Below, in pieces: positions 8,739 through 16,827 of a DNA stretch of 64,000 bases; the first letter of the stretch is position 1; every line of letters starts with the position of its first letter. The stretch covers positions 20,444 through 84,443 of the forward strand of contig CAJTLX010000003.1 in assembly GCA_910577165.1 (NCBI GenBank). Reading direction: 5' to 3'. Source of the stretch: an uncultured Lachnospiraceae bacterium (GTDB lineage Bacteria > Bacillota > Clostridia > Lachnospirales > Lachnospiraceae). The position numbers were made by a program, and so were the translations under genes. Below the pieces are notes generated by a model, which worked only from the letters and a program-made list of their open reading frames with translations, ran no database searches and had not been told where the DNA came from.

Positions 8739-9158
8739 ATGATACAGATTATTGCAGGGGAAAAAGGCAAGGGTAAAACCAAGATTCTTTTGGACAAGGT
8801 GAACGCAGATGTCCTTGAGGCAAAGGGCAGCATCGTGTATTTGGACAAGAGTACGAAACATATGTACGAGCTGAGCAACAAGGTTCGTCTAATCAATGTA
8901 CATGATTACTGCGTGGAGAATGCGAAGGAATTTATTGGGTTTATCTGCGGGATTATCTCACAGGATCACGATCTGGAGAAAGTGTATCTCGACAGCTTTT
9001 TAAAGGTGGCTTGTATTGCGGATGATGAGATTGTCCCAGTTCTTGAAAAGCTTGAGATGCTCTCTAATAAGTTTGAGATTGATTTTGTGATCAGTATCTC
9101 GAAGAATGCGGATGAGCTTTTAGAGGGAGCGAAGAAATTTGTGACTGTTGCTCTGTAG
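8739..9158 (+). CDS. Small P-loop protein of unknown function
   Basis: A 139-residue cytoplasmic protein with an N-terminal Walker A-like GEKGKGKTK at residues 7-15 and a short hydrophobic strand SIVYLDKS after it. The middle is acidic and predicted helical (ISQDHDLEKVYLDSFLKV), and the end has FEIDFVISISKNADELLEGAKKFV. The length is only about half of a normal P-loop NTPase domain, so it may be a nucleotide-binding fragment family. Similar clostridial proteins are, to my memory, loosely labelled PilT-like, but nothing here shows a pilus role. Own promoter and terminator flank it, so it is a monocistronic unit. Confidence 0.75.
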   Translation: MIQIIAGEKGKGKTKILLDKVNADVLEAKGSIVYLDKSTKHMYELSNKVRLINVHDYCVENAKEFIGFICGIISQDHDLEKVYLDSFLKVACIADDEIVPVLEKLEMLSNKFEIDFVISISKNADELLEGAKKFVTVAL

Positions 9159-9165
9159 TGGGAAC

Positions 9166-9215
9166 TTGCAAAAGGAAAGAAGGTGTGCAAAACCACACCT
9201 TCTTTCCTTTTGCAA
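9166..9215. terminator. Bidirectional terminator with a 22-bp perfect stem
   Basis: Positions 9166-9187 are the exact reverse complement of 9194-9215, with a 6-base loop (CAAAAC). The stem ends in A/T-rich tracts (TTGCAAAAGG..) on both sides, and it lies between the convergent genes at 8739 (+) and 9233 (-), so it can end both transcripts. Confidence 0.8.
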
Positions 9216-9232
9216 TTCGCAGCTTATTCCTC

Positions 9233-9433
9233 TTACATATCGGTTTTTAAACGGCCAAAATAGCTGAACCCATAGATGGCTGCAATTCCGACAAGGGCGT
9301 AAATAATACGGGAAATCATCGACATATTTCCAAAGATTACCCGGACAAGGTCAAAGCTGAAGAAACCAATCAGCCCCCAGTTGATTGCCCCGATTAAAAT
9401 AAGGATAAGTGCTATGACATCGACTACTTTCAT
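9233..9433 (-). CDS. DUF378 family small membrane protein
   Basis: A 66-residue protein with two membrane segments: VIALILILIGAINWGLIGFF and IIYALVGIAAIYGFSYF. The GAINWGLIGFF motif is typical of DUF378, a family of unknown function. Ribosome site GGAGG lies 7-8 bases before the ATG at 9433. It is the only minus-strand gene in the first 21 kb. Function not known. Confidence 0.85.
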   Translation of the reverse strand: MKVVDVIALILILIGAINWGLIGFFSFDLVRVIFGNMSMISRIIYALVGIAAIYGFSYFGRLKTDM

Positions 9434-9539
9434 AATAAACCTCCATTCCCTCGCTGTATCTACTGTGACTAATCGATCAAGCTGTGTTTATTATGTCTTA
9501 AAATGCAGAAAATATACCTGAGTTTTTTAAAATTTTCTC

Positions 9540-9568
9540 TTTCAAAGAGCGAAATTTTTGTGTATAAT
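9540..9568 (+). promoter_or_regulatory. Probable promoter of the HlyD-yggS-sepF run
   Basis: TATAAT at 9563-9568 with TTTCAA 17 bases upstream (9540-9545). The -10 is perfect and the -35 weak. It is about 70 bases before the TTG start of the HlyD-like gene and is the only good candidate in the gap after the divergent DUF378 gene. Confidence 0.5.
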
Positions 9569-9639
9569 AGATACGGCTATCGGACAGAGAATAAATACAT
9601 AGAATAAAACAAGGTTACCGGGCAGGAAAGGATCGGAAT

Positions 9640-11034
9640 TTGAGTAAGCCAAGAAGACCGAAAAAAGTTGTAAAATTTAGGAAACGAAAAAAAATCAATA
9701 TTGGAACCCTTATCTTTTTGATGATTGCGGCATACGTTGTCTTGTTTGTTGTCTATTCCACCAAAAAAACACCAATGTCCATCTATGAGGTAGTGGAGGA
9801 GAATCTTTTTCGTGATATGACGGTGACAGGGGTGATTACCAGGGAGGAAACACTCTACTATACACCAGAATCGGGATATGTGAATTACTATCTGCGCGCG
9901 GGCAGCCGCGTCAAAAAAAATGCTTCAGTGTATTCCTTAGACGCAAATCGCTCAGTCTATGATATGCTTGGCGGAACAGGCGAGATCACGTTGACCGCGC
10001 AGGATATCGCGGAGGTAAAGCGCGTAATTTCCAGTTTTCAGGGAAAATATACGGCGACAAACTTTTCCTCCGTCTACGATTTGAAAGAAGATCTAACCAT
10101 TAAAGTGGGGGAGATCTCTGACAATAACCTCCTTGACCAGATGCAGGATCTGGTGGATTCCACGGGAATTTCAAATGGATTTCGCTTTGTGTCCGCGGAG
10201 CGATCCGGGGTGGTAAGTTATACAAGTGATTCGTTAGATGGCCTGACGACAGAGTCCGTCAATTCTTCCACTTTTTCTAAGGAGGAGTTTACCTCAACTT
10301 CCCTGCGTTCCAGCAAACAATATATGGCGGGGGAGCCGGTGTACAAACTGATTTCCTCGGATACCTGGCAGATTGTATGTCCGGTGAGCATGGAGCAGTA
10401 TATGGAGTTAAAAGATCGGACAAGCCTGAAATTCATGGTAAAAAAGGATGATTTTAAGTTTCGCGCGCCCGTGGAATTCGCGCTGCGTGGCAGCGATTAC
10501 TATATGGTGCTTACGCTTTCACGCTACGGGACAAATTATCTAAATGATCGGTTTTTGGAACTTGAGATTCTGCTCTCGGAGGATAAGGGGTTAAAGATAC
10601 CGAAAACTGCCGTTACCACCAAGGAATTTTTCCTGATTCCCCTAAGGTATTTTACTGTTGGCGGTGACTCCAATGATACCGGACTTTATACGGTAAGTTA
10701 CAGTGCGCAGACGGGGGAGCCGGAATATCAGTTTGCCGCTGCGGAAATTTATTACCAGGATGAGGAATTTGCCTATGTGGATAAGGAATCTTTCCTTCCA
10801 CAGACTACTATTTATTGTTCGGACACACAGGAAACCATGCCGCTCGCTCAGATCGCAACTTTGGAAGGGGTCTATCAGGTTAATCGCGGCTATGCGGTAT
10901 TCAGACGAATTGAGCGCGTTGACGAAAACGGGGATTATGTTGTGGTCGCGAAGGGCACTTCAAGGGGGCTTTCAGTGTATGATCACATTGCCTTAAATGC
11001 GGAGAATGTGGTGGACGAATCCATTATCTATTAA
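9640..11034 (+). CDS. HlyD-like membrane-anchored protein of the sepF cluster
   Basis: A 464-residue protein with a very basic N-terminus, one membrane helix at about 20-42 (GTLIFLMIAAYVVLFVVY) and an extracytoplasmic region with biotinyl/lipoyl-like hairpins (TPESGYVNYYLRAGSRVKKNASVYSL; later SAERSGVVSYTSDSLDG), the pattern of HlyD/membrane-fusion proteins. There is no partner ABC transporter or outer-membrane channel nearby; instead it heads the yggS-sepF-ylmH-divIVA division cluster, so a role in envelope or division is more likely than export. Start is TTG at 9640 with AGGAAAGGATCGG upstream. Confidence 0.8.
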   Translation: MSKPRRPKKVVKFRKRKKINIGTLIFLMIAAYVVLFVVYSTKKTPMSIYEVVEENLFRDMTVTGVITREETLYYTPESGYVNYYLRAGSRVKKNASVYSLDANRSVYDMLGGTGEITLTAQDIAEVKRVISSFQGKYTATNFSSVYDLKEDLTIKVGEISDNNLLDQMQDLVDSTGISNGFRFVSAERSGVVSYTSDSLDGLTTESVNSSTFSKEEFTSTSLRSSKQYMAGEPVYKLISSDTWQIVCPVSMEQYMELKDRTSLKFMVKKDDFKFRAPVEFALRGSDYYMVLTLSRYGTNYLNDRFLELEILLSEDKGLKIPKTAVTTKEFFLIPLRYFTVGGDSNDTGLYTVSYSAQTGEPEYQFAAAEIYYQDEEFAYVDKESFLPQTTIYCSDTQETMPLAQIATLEGVYQVNRGYAVFRRIERVDENGDYVVVAKGTSRGLSVYDHIALNAENVVDESIIY

Positions 11035-11082
11035 GTGTGCGGAAAAGATGGGAAATATATTAAAGAAAGGACAGCGATAATT

Positions 11083-11790
11083 TTGGAGAGCAGGATTGCG
11101 GAAAATATCGAGTGGGTGAGAGAGCGCGTAGCCGCAGCAGCAAAACGCGCGGGCAGGGATCCAAAAGAGGTGACTCTTATTGCGGTGAGTAAGACCAAGC
11201 CGGTGGAAATGCTTTCTGCCGCCTATGTGGTGGGGGAACGTCAGTTCGGGGAAAATAAGGTGCAGGAACTCTGCGCAAAATTTCCGGTTATGCCAAAAGA
11301 TACGGTATGGCATATGATTGGGCATTTACAGACAAACAAGGTCAGACAGGTGATTGACAAAGTTGCTCTGATTCATTCTGTTGATAATATAAAACTTGCC
11401 CAGGTGATTCAGAGTGAGGCGGAAAAGAAAGGGCGGATCTGCAATGTGCTTCTTGAAGTGAATATTGCGGAGGAAAATTCAAAATATGGTCTTTCGCCGA
11501 GTGAAGTAGAAAAATTTGCAAGAGAAATTGCAGGATTCGACCGGATTCGTGTATGTGGACTGATGACTGTCGCCCCGTTTACCGAAAATCCGGAAGAAAA
11601 CAGAGAATATTTTCGTCAAATGAAGCGATTAGCTGTTGACATCTCCGCAAAAAACATTGATAATGTCAGTATGAAGGTTTTGTCAATGGGAATGACCGGG
11701 GATTATGAGGTTGCGGTGGAGGAGGGGGCGACAATGGTTCGCATCGGAACCGGAATCTTTGGTGAGAGGGAATATAATATAAAGGAGTGA
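11083..11790 (+). CDS. yggS: YggS/PROSC-family pyridoxal phosphate homeostasis protein
   Basis: Fold-type III PLP-binding protein that buffers pyridoxal phosphate; usually has no known catalytic activity. PLP lysine is Lys37 in TLIAVSKTKPVEM; other family motifs are FGENKVQEL, WHMIGHLQTNKV, LLEVNIAEENSKYGL and LSMGMTGDYEVAVEEGATMVRIGTGIFG. I place the start at TTG 11083 (LESRIAENIEWV), preceded by GAAAGG; a GTG at 11035 would add 16 residues not typical of the family. It is four bases from sepF, the conserved ylm-type arrangement of Firmicutes. Confidence 0.93.
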   Translation: MESRIAENIEWVRERVAAAAKRAGRDPKEVTLIAVSKTKPVEMLSAAYVVGERQFGENKVQELCAKFPVMPKDTVWHMIGHLQTNKVRQVIDKVALIHSVDNIKLAQVIQSEAEKKGRICNVLLEVNIAEENSKYGLSPSEVEKFAREIAGFDRIRVCGLMTVAPFTENPEENREYFRQMKRLAVDISAKNIDNVSMKVLSMGMTGDYEVAVEEGATMVRIGTGIFGEREYNIKE

Positions 11791-11794
11791 TTAT

Positions 11795-12391
11795 ATGGCA
11801 AATCTTATCAGGAATTTCATTGATTCGCTGCATCTTTCAGATGACGATGATACGGATGATGAATATGAAGAGTATTTGATGGAGACGAGTGAGAAGGAAC
11901 GGCAGCGCGAGGAAAAGCGTTCTGATAGAGGACGGCGTTTTTCACAGGAGGATGAGGACGAGGAGCCGGATTACCGCCAAAACACTTCCAATTTTGCTGA
12001 CTTAAAGAGGGAGCGTAGCACACGCGCAGAGAAAGAGAAACCGCAGCCGTCAAAGAAAGTGGTTCCGTTTCGCGGGAGTGGAAGCTTTGGCAGCGCGATG
12101 GGCATTGAAGTGATGAAGCCGACTTCGTTTGAGGATTCCCAGGATATCTGTGATGTACTGCTTGCGGGGAAATCTACAATTATCAATCTTGAGGGGTTTA
12201 ATGTGGAGTCCGCGCAGCGCGTGATGGATTTTGTTTCCGGTGCAGTCTATGCGGCAAATGGAAAATTGCGTCAGATTTCTAAGTATATATTTATTATATC
12301 TCCGGAAAGCGTTGATATTACGGGAGATTATCTGGATATTATCAGACAATCCAGCTATGATTTTGAAGTGCCAACGCTTGGCAAGAGTTAA
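11795..12391 (+). CDS. sepF: Cell division protein SepF
   Basis: SepF is a membrane-tethered FtsZ partner that aligns Z-ring filaments. The N-terminus (MANLIRNFIDSLHL) is the amphipathic membrane-binding helix; a long acidic/charged linker (about residues 20-90) follows; the C-terminal domain contains VMKPTSFEDSQDICDVLLAGKSTIINLEGF and AQRVMDFVSGAVYAANGKL with the usual end IFIISPESVDI. Length 198 is slightly above average because of the linker. Ribosome site AAAGGAG before ATG. Confidence 0.95.
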   Translation: MANLIRNFIDSLHLSDDDDTDDEYEEYLMETSEKERQREEKRSDRGRRFSQEDEDEEPDYRQNTSNFADLKRERSTRAEKEKPQPSKKVVPFRGSGSFGSAMGIEVMKPTSFEDSQDICDVLLAGKSTIINLEGFNVESAQRVMDFVSGAVYAANGKLRQISKYIFIISPESVDITGDYLDIIRQSSYDFEVPTLGKS

Positions 12392-12394
12392 ATT

Positions 12395-13171
12395 ATGGAT
12401 GAAAAAAAGGATGAGCTGATTTTTGTCAGACATATTGGGGAGCTGGCAAGATCAGCTTATTATAAGGGAATCAATGTATACTCAAATTTTTGTGGGCTGA
12501 AAGAGCAGGGACTTATCCTGCGCGAGTCCTTTCCTGTTCCGTATTCTTTCTATGGGGGATTTTCGGATGCGGAGCGGGTGAAGATAGGCTTTCACGGGAA
12601 AGTTTCCGGCAGTGGAAAGATCGCACCGGATGATTTTATCAGGGATTATCCGATTAGCAGGATAAAGATAAGCCCTTTAAATACAAAATTTGCTGAGGAA
12701 TTAACTCATAGGGACTATCTTGGTGCGATCTTAAATCTTGGGATCGACCGCAGCATGACGGGGGATATTCTTCCTGCTTCCAATGCGGTTTATCTCTGCT
12801 GTGATGAAATGATCGCCAACTTTTTATGTGAAAATTTAACGAGGGTTCGCCATACCAGCGTACAGGCTGTCCTTGCAGAAAAAATGGAGGATGAGGTAAA
12901 GCGTTCCTATGAACAGATCTTAGCTAATGTCGCTTCCCTGCGTCTTGACGCTGTGGTGGGTGCCGCATTCCATATGGCGAGAGGCAGTGTCGCGGGGATG
13001 ATTTCTGGCGGGAAGGTGGTGGTGAATGGGCGGGAAATTTTACAGGGAAGTTCCCCATTAAAGGAGGGGGACATTGTTTCTGTTCGTGGATTTGGAAAAT
13101 TTCGCTATGTTCGCGAGAGCGGGACGACAAAAAAAGGGCGTTTTAATATAATTTTGGAAAAATACCGCTAA
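12395..13171 (+). CDS. ylmH: YlmH-family S4-domain RNA-binding protein
   Basis: YlmH belongs to the division-linked ylm cluster and in Bacillus is associated with ribosome rescue or quality control. The C-terminal S4 domain is clear (RLDAVVGAAFHMARGSVAGMISGGKVVVNGREI followed by EGDIVSVRGFGKFRY); the N-terminal half includes FYGGFSDAERVKIGF and YLGAILNLGIDRSMTGDI, the YlmH-specific region. It follows sepF by three bases. No strong ribosome site, suggesting coupling to sepF translation. Confidence 0.92.
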   Translation: MDEKKDELIFVRHIGELARSAYYKGINVYSNFCGLKEQGLILRESFPVPYSFYGGFSDAERVKIGFHGKVSGSGKIAPDDFIRDYPISRIKISPLNTKFAEELTHRDYLGAILNLGIDRSMTGDILPASNAVYLCCDEMIANFLCENLTRVRHTSVQAVLAEKMEDEVKRSYEQILANVASLRLDAVVGAAFHMARGSVAGMISGGKVVVNGREILQGSSPLKEGDIVSVRGFGKFRYVRESGTTKKGRFNIILEKYR

Positions 13172-13219
13172 ATTACGGCTTGGAACGAACGGGCAAACGG
13201 CAAAGAAGAGGAGGAAATT

Positions 13220-14221
13220 ATGCTTACACCGGTGGAATTGCAAAACAAGACGTTTAAATCCGGCGGACTTGGTTATGATAAAAAGGATGTGGAACAATTT
13301 TTTCGCGAGGTGACGGATGAGTATGCACGCCTCTACAGTGAAAATATTGATTTAAAAGACCGGGTGGATGCCTTAAACGAGGCGTTGCAGCGTTATAAGA
13401 CTCTGGAGGGTACTCTGCAAAAAGCGTTGGTTTTGGCGCAGAAAACCGCGGAGGACACTACACAGGCAGCATTAAAAAACGCCAGAAATATTGAGAAAGA
13501 AGCACAGTTAAAGTCTCAGATTCTTGTGGCGGATGCCAAAAACGAGCTGGAGCGCGTACATACCCAGACTTTGACACTGATGCAGCAATTTGAAAAATAT
13601 AAGGCACAATTTAAAAGTCTTGCCACTGCACAGATTGAACTTTTGGATAGTGAAAGCTACTCTTTGAATGCGGACAAACTGGAAGCTTCTATGGATACAA
13701 ATTATATGGCATCACGCGGGGAGGAGAGAAAAGAGTCTGCAGATTCTGCGGATTTTTTAGATGGTCTGCCTGAGTTTGGCGGTCTGCGCGCTCCAGTGGA
13801 GAGAATACAGGAGAGGGAGAAAGGCAAACGCCCGGTTCGGGGAGAAGAGGTATCAGTAAGGATGCAGGAAGCGTTAAGCGAAAGAAGTGCCAGGGATGAG
13901 TTGAAGAATGCAGAGCGAACGGGCAGCTTTAGCGGAGGGAGACCGGAGCGAAAACAGATGGAGAGAACCAATTTGGAGAAAAATGCAACGGATCAGCGGA
14001 TGGGAAAGCGTGAGGAGATAAAAAATCAGCCGCAGACCGGGATAGTGGAGCCAGCTGCAAATAAGAGTGAGGGAGGATCGTATTGGCCGGATGGAAGATT
14101 TCCAGGTAGAGCCATTGCAAAATCTGTCGCTTTTGATACGAAAGCAAAGCCAGCACCGACGGAGAATGCGGATTCACAGGAGAGTGAAGATCCGGATGGA
14201 TTTGACTTTATTGATCTATAA
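13220..14221 (+). CDS. divIVA: DivIVA-domain protein with long disordered tail
   Basis: Curvature-sensing coiled-coil protein that recruits partners to poles and septa. The N-terminal domain is canonical: LTPVELQNKTFKSGGLGYDKKDVEQFFREV, then a coiled coil to about residue 140. The remaining 190 residues are charged and low-complexity (ERIQEREKGKRPVRGEEV, GGRPERKQMERTNL), probably disordered, and end in acidic DPDGFDFIDL. Length 333 is well above the 160-230 usual. Ribosome site GAGGAGG. Last gene of the sepF-ylmH-divIVA group, followed by aroB. Confidence 0.92.
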   Translation: MLTPVELQNKTFKSGGLGYDKKDVEQFFREVTDEYARLYSENIDLKDRVDALNEALQRYKTLEGTLQKALVLAQKTAEDTTQAALKNARNIEKEAQLKSQILVADAKNELERVHTQTLTLMQQFEKYKAQFKSLATAQIELLDSESYSLNADKLEASMDTNYMASRGEERKESADSADFLDGLPEFGGLRAPVERIQEREKGKRPVRGEEVSVRMQEALSERSARDELKNAERTGSFSGGRPERKQMERTNLEKNATDQRMGKREEIKNQPQTGIVEPAANKSEGGSYWPDGRFPGRAIAKSVAFDTKAKPAPTENADSQESEDPDGFDFIDL

Positions 14222-14239
14222 TTTGCATAGGAGGAGTGT

Positions 14240-15331
14240 ATGTTACAAAAATTGGAAGTTCATTATAATGAGAATAATTACGATATTTTGCTTAAACAGG
14301 ATTATAGCGCGCTGACCACACGCGCGAGGGCGATGAACCTGTCAAACCGCAAAGTCTGTGTGGTGACGGATACGAATATCGCGCCGTATCATGCCGCCGA
14401 TGTGGTAAAAGTTCTGGAAGATGCGGCAGAAAAAGTAGTGGTTTATTCTTTTCCTGCCGGGGAGGCAAGCAAGAATCTGGATACTGTTTCGGGATTGTAC
14501 GAATTTTTAATCCGCGAAGGATTTGACCGCAATGATGTTTTGGCGGCACTTGGCGGCGGGGTGGTGGGCGATCTGACCGGTTTTACGGCGGCAACCTATC
14601 TGCGCGGCATTCGTTTTTTCCAGCTTCCGACTTCTCTTTTATCCATGGTCGACTCAAGTATCGGCGGGAAGACCGGGGTGGATTTTAGGGCGTACAAGAA
14701 TATGGTGGGTGCCTTTTATATGCCGGAGTTTGTCTATATCAATATTTCGGTGCTGAAAACCCTTCCAAAAAGAGAGTATTGCTCTGGATTTGGTGAGATT
14801 ATCAAGCATGGACTGATTCGGGATGATGTGTTTTATGCCTGGCTGGTGGAAAATCGCGAGAAACTTATGGCAATTGACCTCGATTTGGTTACGGAGATGG
14901 TATATCGAAGCCTCCTGATAAAAAAGGAGGTGGTTGAGCGCGATCCAAAGGAAAAAGGAGAGCGCGCGCTGTTAAATTTTGGGCATACGCTGGGACACGC
15001 TGTCGAAAAATTAAAGAGTTTTTCTCTGCTGCACGGAGAGTGCGTCTGCATTGGGATGGCAGCAGCTCTCTGGATCTCTTCTTCGCGGGGGAATTTTTCG
15101 GCGGCAGTCAGGGATAAAATTTTAAAAGAGATCGCCGCATTTTTTCTGCCTGTTTCGGTGGGGGAACTTAATTGTTTGGAACTGGTGGCAGCAGCGCGGA
15201 AGGATAAGAAAATGGATGCTGGACAAATCAGATTTATTTTGTTAAAAGAGATTGGAAAAGCCTATATTGATATAACGGTAACGGAACAGGAGATGGAACA
15301 GGCTTGCGAATTTATCCTGGAGAGAGAATGA
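14240..15331 (+). CDS. aroB: 3-dehydroquinate synthase
   Basis: Second step of the shikimate pathway: DAHP to 3-dehydroquinate, NAD- and metal-dependent. Motifs: ALGGGVVGDLTGFTAATYLRG, PTSLLSMVDSSIGGKTGVDF, the metal-ligand regions GFGEIIKHGLI and LNFGHTLGHAVEKL, and LLHGECVCIGMA. Length 363 is normal. AGGAGGAG precedes ATG. Its stop overlaps the lspA start in an ATGA junction. The other shikimate genes in the window (aroE, aroQ, aroK) are 46 kb away, so the pathway is not in one operon. Confidence 0.96.
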   Translation: MLQKLEVHYNENNYDILLKQDYSALTTRARAMNLSNRKVCVVTDTNIAPYHAADVVKVLEDAAEKVVVYSFPAGEASKNLDTVSGLYEFLIREGFDRNDVLAALGGGVVGDLTGFTAATYLRGIRFFQLPTSLLSMVDSSIGGKTGVDFRAYKNMVGAFYMPEFVYINISVLKTLPKREYCSGFGEIIKHGLIRDDVFYAWLVENREKLMAIDLDLVTEMVYRSLLIKKEVVERDPKEKGERALLNFGHTLGHAVEKLKSFSLLHGECVCIGMAAALWISSSRGNFSAAVRDKILKEIAAFFLPVSVGELNCLELVAAARKDKKMDAGQIRFILLKEIGKAYIDITVTEQEMEQACEFILERE

Positions 15332-15831
15332 TGAAGAAAATAACAGAAAAACGTATTGTTCATTTGGTTCTTCTTCTCCTCTTAGTCGGGGTGGATCAGA
15401 TTACGAAGATTTGGGCGAGAAGTGCTTTAAAGGGGAAGGAAGATATCACTGTACTTCCGAATCTTTTAAGTTTTTCTTATCTGGAAAACCGCGGTGCCAT
15501 CTGGGGAATCTTTCAGAATAAAACCGTATTTTTGATTTTGCTTACGGCGATTATTTTTTTGGTTGTCCTGTTTATCTATTTTAGGCTGCCAAAAAGTTCA
15601 CGATACAATCCGGCAAGGCTTTTATTGGTCTTTATTGCAGCAGGAGGCCTTGGCAATATTATCGATCGCATTATCTTTGGTTATGTGACCGATTTTATCC
15701 GTTTTGATTTTATTGAATTTCCAGTTTTCAACGTGGCGGATATGTATATTACCGTCTGCGAGGTGATCGCGCTGATCCTGCTTTTTTTTGTGTATCGGAC
15801 AGATTTAGACGAGAAAGAAGAGAAGAAATAG
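15328..15831 (+). CDS. lspA: Lipoprotein signal peptidase (signal peptidase II)
   Basis: Aspartic membrane protease that removes signal peptides from diacylglyceryl-modified prolipoproteins. Four membrane helices; catalytic regions GGLGNIIDRIIFGYVTDFI and FPVFNVADMYITV contain the two active Asp residues. The VDQITKIWA motif is at the N-terminus. Start ATG 15328 overlaps the aroB stop by four bases. Length 167 is typical. Confidence 0.95.
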   Translation: MMKKITEKRIVHLVLLLLLVGVDQITKIWARSALKGKEDITVLPNLLSFSYLENRGAIWGIFQNKTVFLILLTAIIFLVVLFIYFRLPKSSRYNPARLLLVFIAAGGLGNIIDRIIFGYVTDFIRFDFIEFPVFNVADMYITVCEVIALILLFFVYRTDLDEKEEKK

Positions 15832-15855
15832 AGTGCGTTTTGGAGGAGTAATCCG

Positions 15856-16827
15856 ATGGAATATCCAGATTTTGACGGGGAAGTCTTTGAACTTGTGGTG
15901 GAAAAAGAGTATGACGGCTGGCGGGTGGACAAGCTTCTCTCCCAATACCGGGAAGATCTCTCCCGCTCGTATATCCAAAAACTGATTGATGAGGGTAGGG
16001 TTCTTGTCGAGGGAAAGAAAGTAAAGACTGGATTTAAAGTGAGCAACAATTTACGGATTCAAGTGTATTTGCCCCCGCTAAAGGAACTTCTTATCGAGCC
16101 GGAAAATATTCCGCTTGATATCCTCTATGAGGATGAGGATGTGATCCTGATCAACAAGGGCAAAAACATGGTGGTGCATCCTGCGGTCGGACATTACAGC
16201 GGTACATTAGTTAACGCGCTGCTCTATCACTGCAAGGGAAAGTTATCTGGAATCAACGGCGTGCTGCGCCCTGGAATCGTACATCGCATTGACCGCAATA
16301 CCACTGGGGTGATTGTGGTCTGCAAAAATGACCGGGCGCACCAGGCACTCTCGGAACAATTAAAACTTCATTCTATTACGCGGAAATACAACGCGCTTGT
16401 CCATGGGAGTTTTAAAGAAAAAAGCGGGCGGATTGAGGGTGCGATCGGTCGTCACCCGATTGACCGCAAGAAAATGGCAATCAATGAGAAAAACGGAAAA
16501 CCGGCCGTAACCCATTATACGGTACTGGAAAATTTTGGAAGTCAATACGCCCATATTGAGTGCCAGTTAGAAACCGGACGAACCCATCAAATTCGGGTTC
16601 ATATGGCATCAATAAACCATCCGCTCTTAGGCGATGAAGTCTATGGGAGAGGCAAAAATCTGTTTTCTCTGGAGGGACAGGCACTGCACGCCAGAGTCTT
16701 GGGGTTCCTGCATCCGACCACAAAAAATTACATGGAGTTTGAGGCACCACTGCCGGAATATTTTTCCACATTAATTTCGCGGCTGCGAAGGGTAGGGGGG
16801 GAAGGAAATGAAGCGAAATCTTATTGA
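15856..16827 (+). CDS. rluD: RluD-family 23S rRNA pseudouridine synthase
   Basis: N-terminal S4 domain (WRVDKLLSQYREDLSRSYIQKLIDEGRVLVEGKKV) followed by the RluA-family catalytic domain with the active Asp in PGIVHRIDRNTTGVIVV and the LETGRTHQIRVHMASI and GDEVYG motifs. Next to lspA, the standard lspA-rluD pairing in Firmicutes. Ribosome site TTGGAGGAG. The exact rRNA target cannot be read from sequence; 1911/1915/1917 is the family default. Confidence 0.94.
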   Translation: MEYPDFDGEVFELVVEKEYDGWRVDKLLSQYREDLSRSYIQKLIDEGRVLVEGKKVKTGFKVSNNLRIQVYLPPLKELLIEPENIPLDILYEDEDVILINKGKNMVVHPAVGHYSGTLVNALLYHCKGKLSGINGVLRPGIVHRIDRNTTGVIVVCKNDRAHQALSEQLKLHSITRKYNALVHGSFKEKSGRIEGAIGRHPIDRKKMAINEKNGKPAVTHYTVLENFGSQYAHIECQLETGRTHQIRVHMASINHPLLGDEVYGRGKNLFSLEGQALHARVLGFLHPTTKNYMEFEAPLPEYFSTLISRLRRVGGEGNEAKSY

